In this document: one piece after another, positions 13,670-13,796 of the stretch
How positions within the stretch are numbered: position 1 is the first letter of the stretch
How the letters are laid out: every line of letters starts with the position of its first letter
Assembly: GCA_963592185.1 (NCBI GenBank)
Contig: CAVAVT010000039.1
Location: 1-13,796, forward strand
Source: CAVAVT01 sp963592185
Lineage (GTDB): Bacteria > Bacillota > Negativicutes > Selenomonadales > Selenomonadaceae
Length of the DNA stretch: 13,796 nucleotides
Direction of reading: 5' to 3'
Position numbers and translations under genes: made by a program
The notes under the pieces: generated by a model
Seen by the model: only the letters and a program-made list of their open reading frames with translations
The model's database searches: none
Told to the model about the DNA's origin: nothing

Positions 13670-13796
13670 ACTTATTAAAATACCAATCTATTTTATGTAA
13701 CACCTATATACTACATAGACTTGTAGTGAATATATTCTATATAATAACACAAAATCCTCTAAAAAAAACCATAATTATCTAAATTATTACTTTATC
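13670..13796. other. AT-rich region upstream of sepF
   Basis: This 127-bp edge region has no gene. It contains a small inverted repeat ACTACA...TGTAGT (13710-13727), a GAATATATTC palindrome (13728-13737) and a T8 run on the minus strand near 13761-13768. TATA-like stretches near 13735-13745 could be a minus-strand -10, but I cannot assign a convincing -35. Confidence 0.4.

Overview
This 13.8-kb window is chromosomal DNA from a low-to-mid GC Firmicute, most likely a Clostridia/Lachnospiraceae member (Butyrivibrio/Pseudobutyrivibrio-like). That placement is inferred from three things: the split HisG-short/HisZ enzyme with a fused HisIE, a TrpR-like YerC protein, and the SepF, PepD and LexA neighbours. 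There are no tRNAs, rRNAs, CRISPR arrays, insertion sequences or phage genes. Coding density is very high, and no gene-free stretch exceeds 300 bp.

Layout: lexA is the only plus-strand gene (220-834). A bidirectional terminator (847-887) separates it from a long convergent minus-strand block. In transcription order (right to left) that block is sepF, pepD, a terminator, then yerC (hisR-like), hisZ, an HD-domain hydrolase, hisG, hisD, hisC, hisB, hisH, hisA, hisF, hisIE, a SagB-type nitroreductase and a nudC-like Nudix hydrolase.

The core is a histidine biosynthesis operon. HisG with HisZ starts the pathway from PRPP and ATP. HisIE, HisA and HisHF carry it to imidazole glycerol phosphate and AICAR, and HisB, HisC and HisD finish it. 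Every step has a gene except histidinol-phosphate phosphatase. HisB is monofunctional, and no PHP, HAD or IMPase-type phosphatase is present. An HD-family metallohydrolase is translationally coupled to hisZ by an ATGA overlap and is the only uncharacterised enzyme inside the cluster, so it is a candidate for the missing step or for a nucleotide-based control step.

Control signals visible by eye: a promoter before yerC, a second promoter before hisG, and a 14-bp stem-loop (with G.U pairs in the hisG-sense RNA) filling the hisG leader between the predicted +1 and the ribosome binding site. No T-box leader is present, so a protein regulator (the TrpR-like YerC) is the natural candidate.

Several starts differ from the longest open frame and are decided by ribosome binding sites: GTG for sepF, ATG 13062 for pepD, ATG 6086 for hisB, ATG 7175 for hisC and ATG 4082 for hisF. 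GTG starts are used for nudC and yerC, and probably TTG for the nitroreductase. Most of the window is standard core metabolism. The less-explained items are the HD protein, the hisG leader hairpin, the hairpin after hisIE and the stand-alone nitroreductase.
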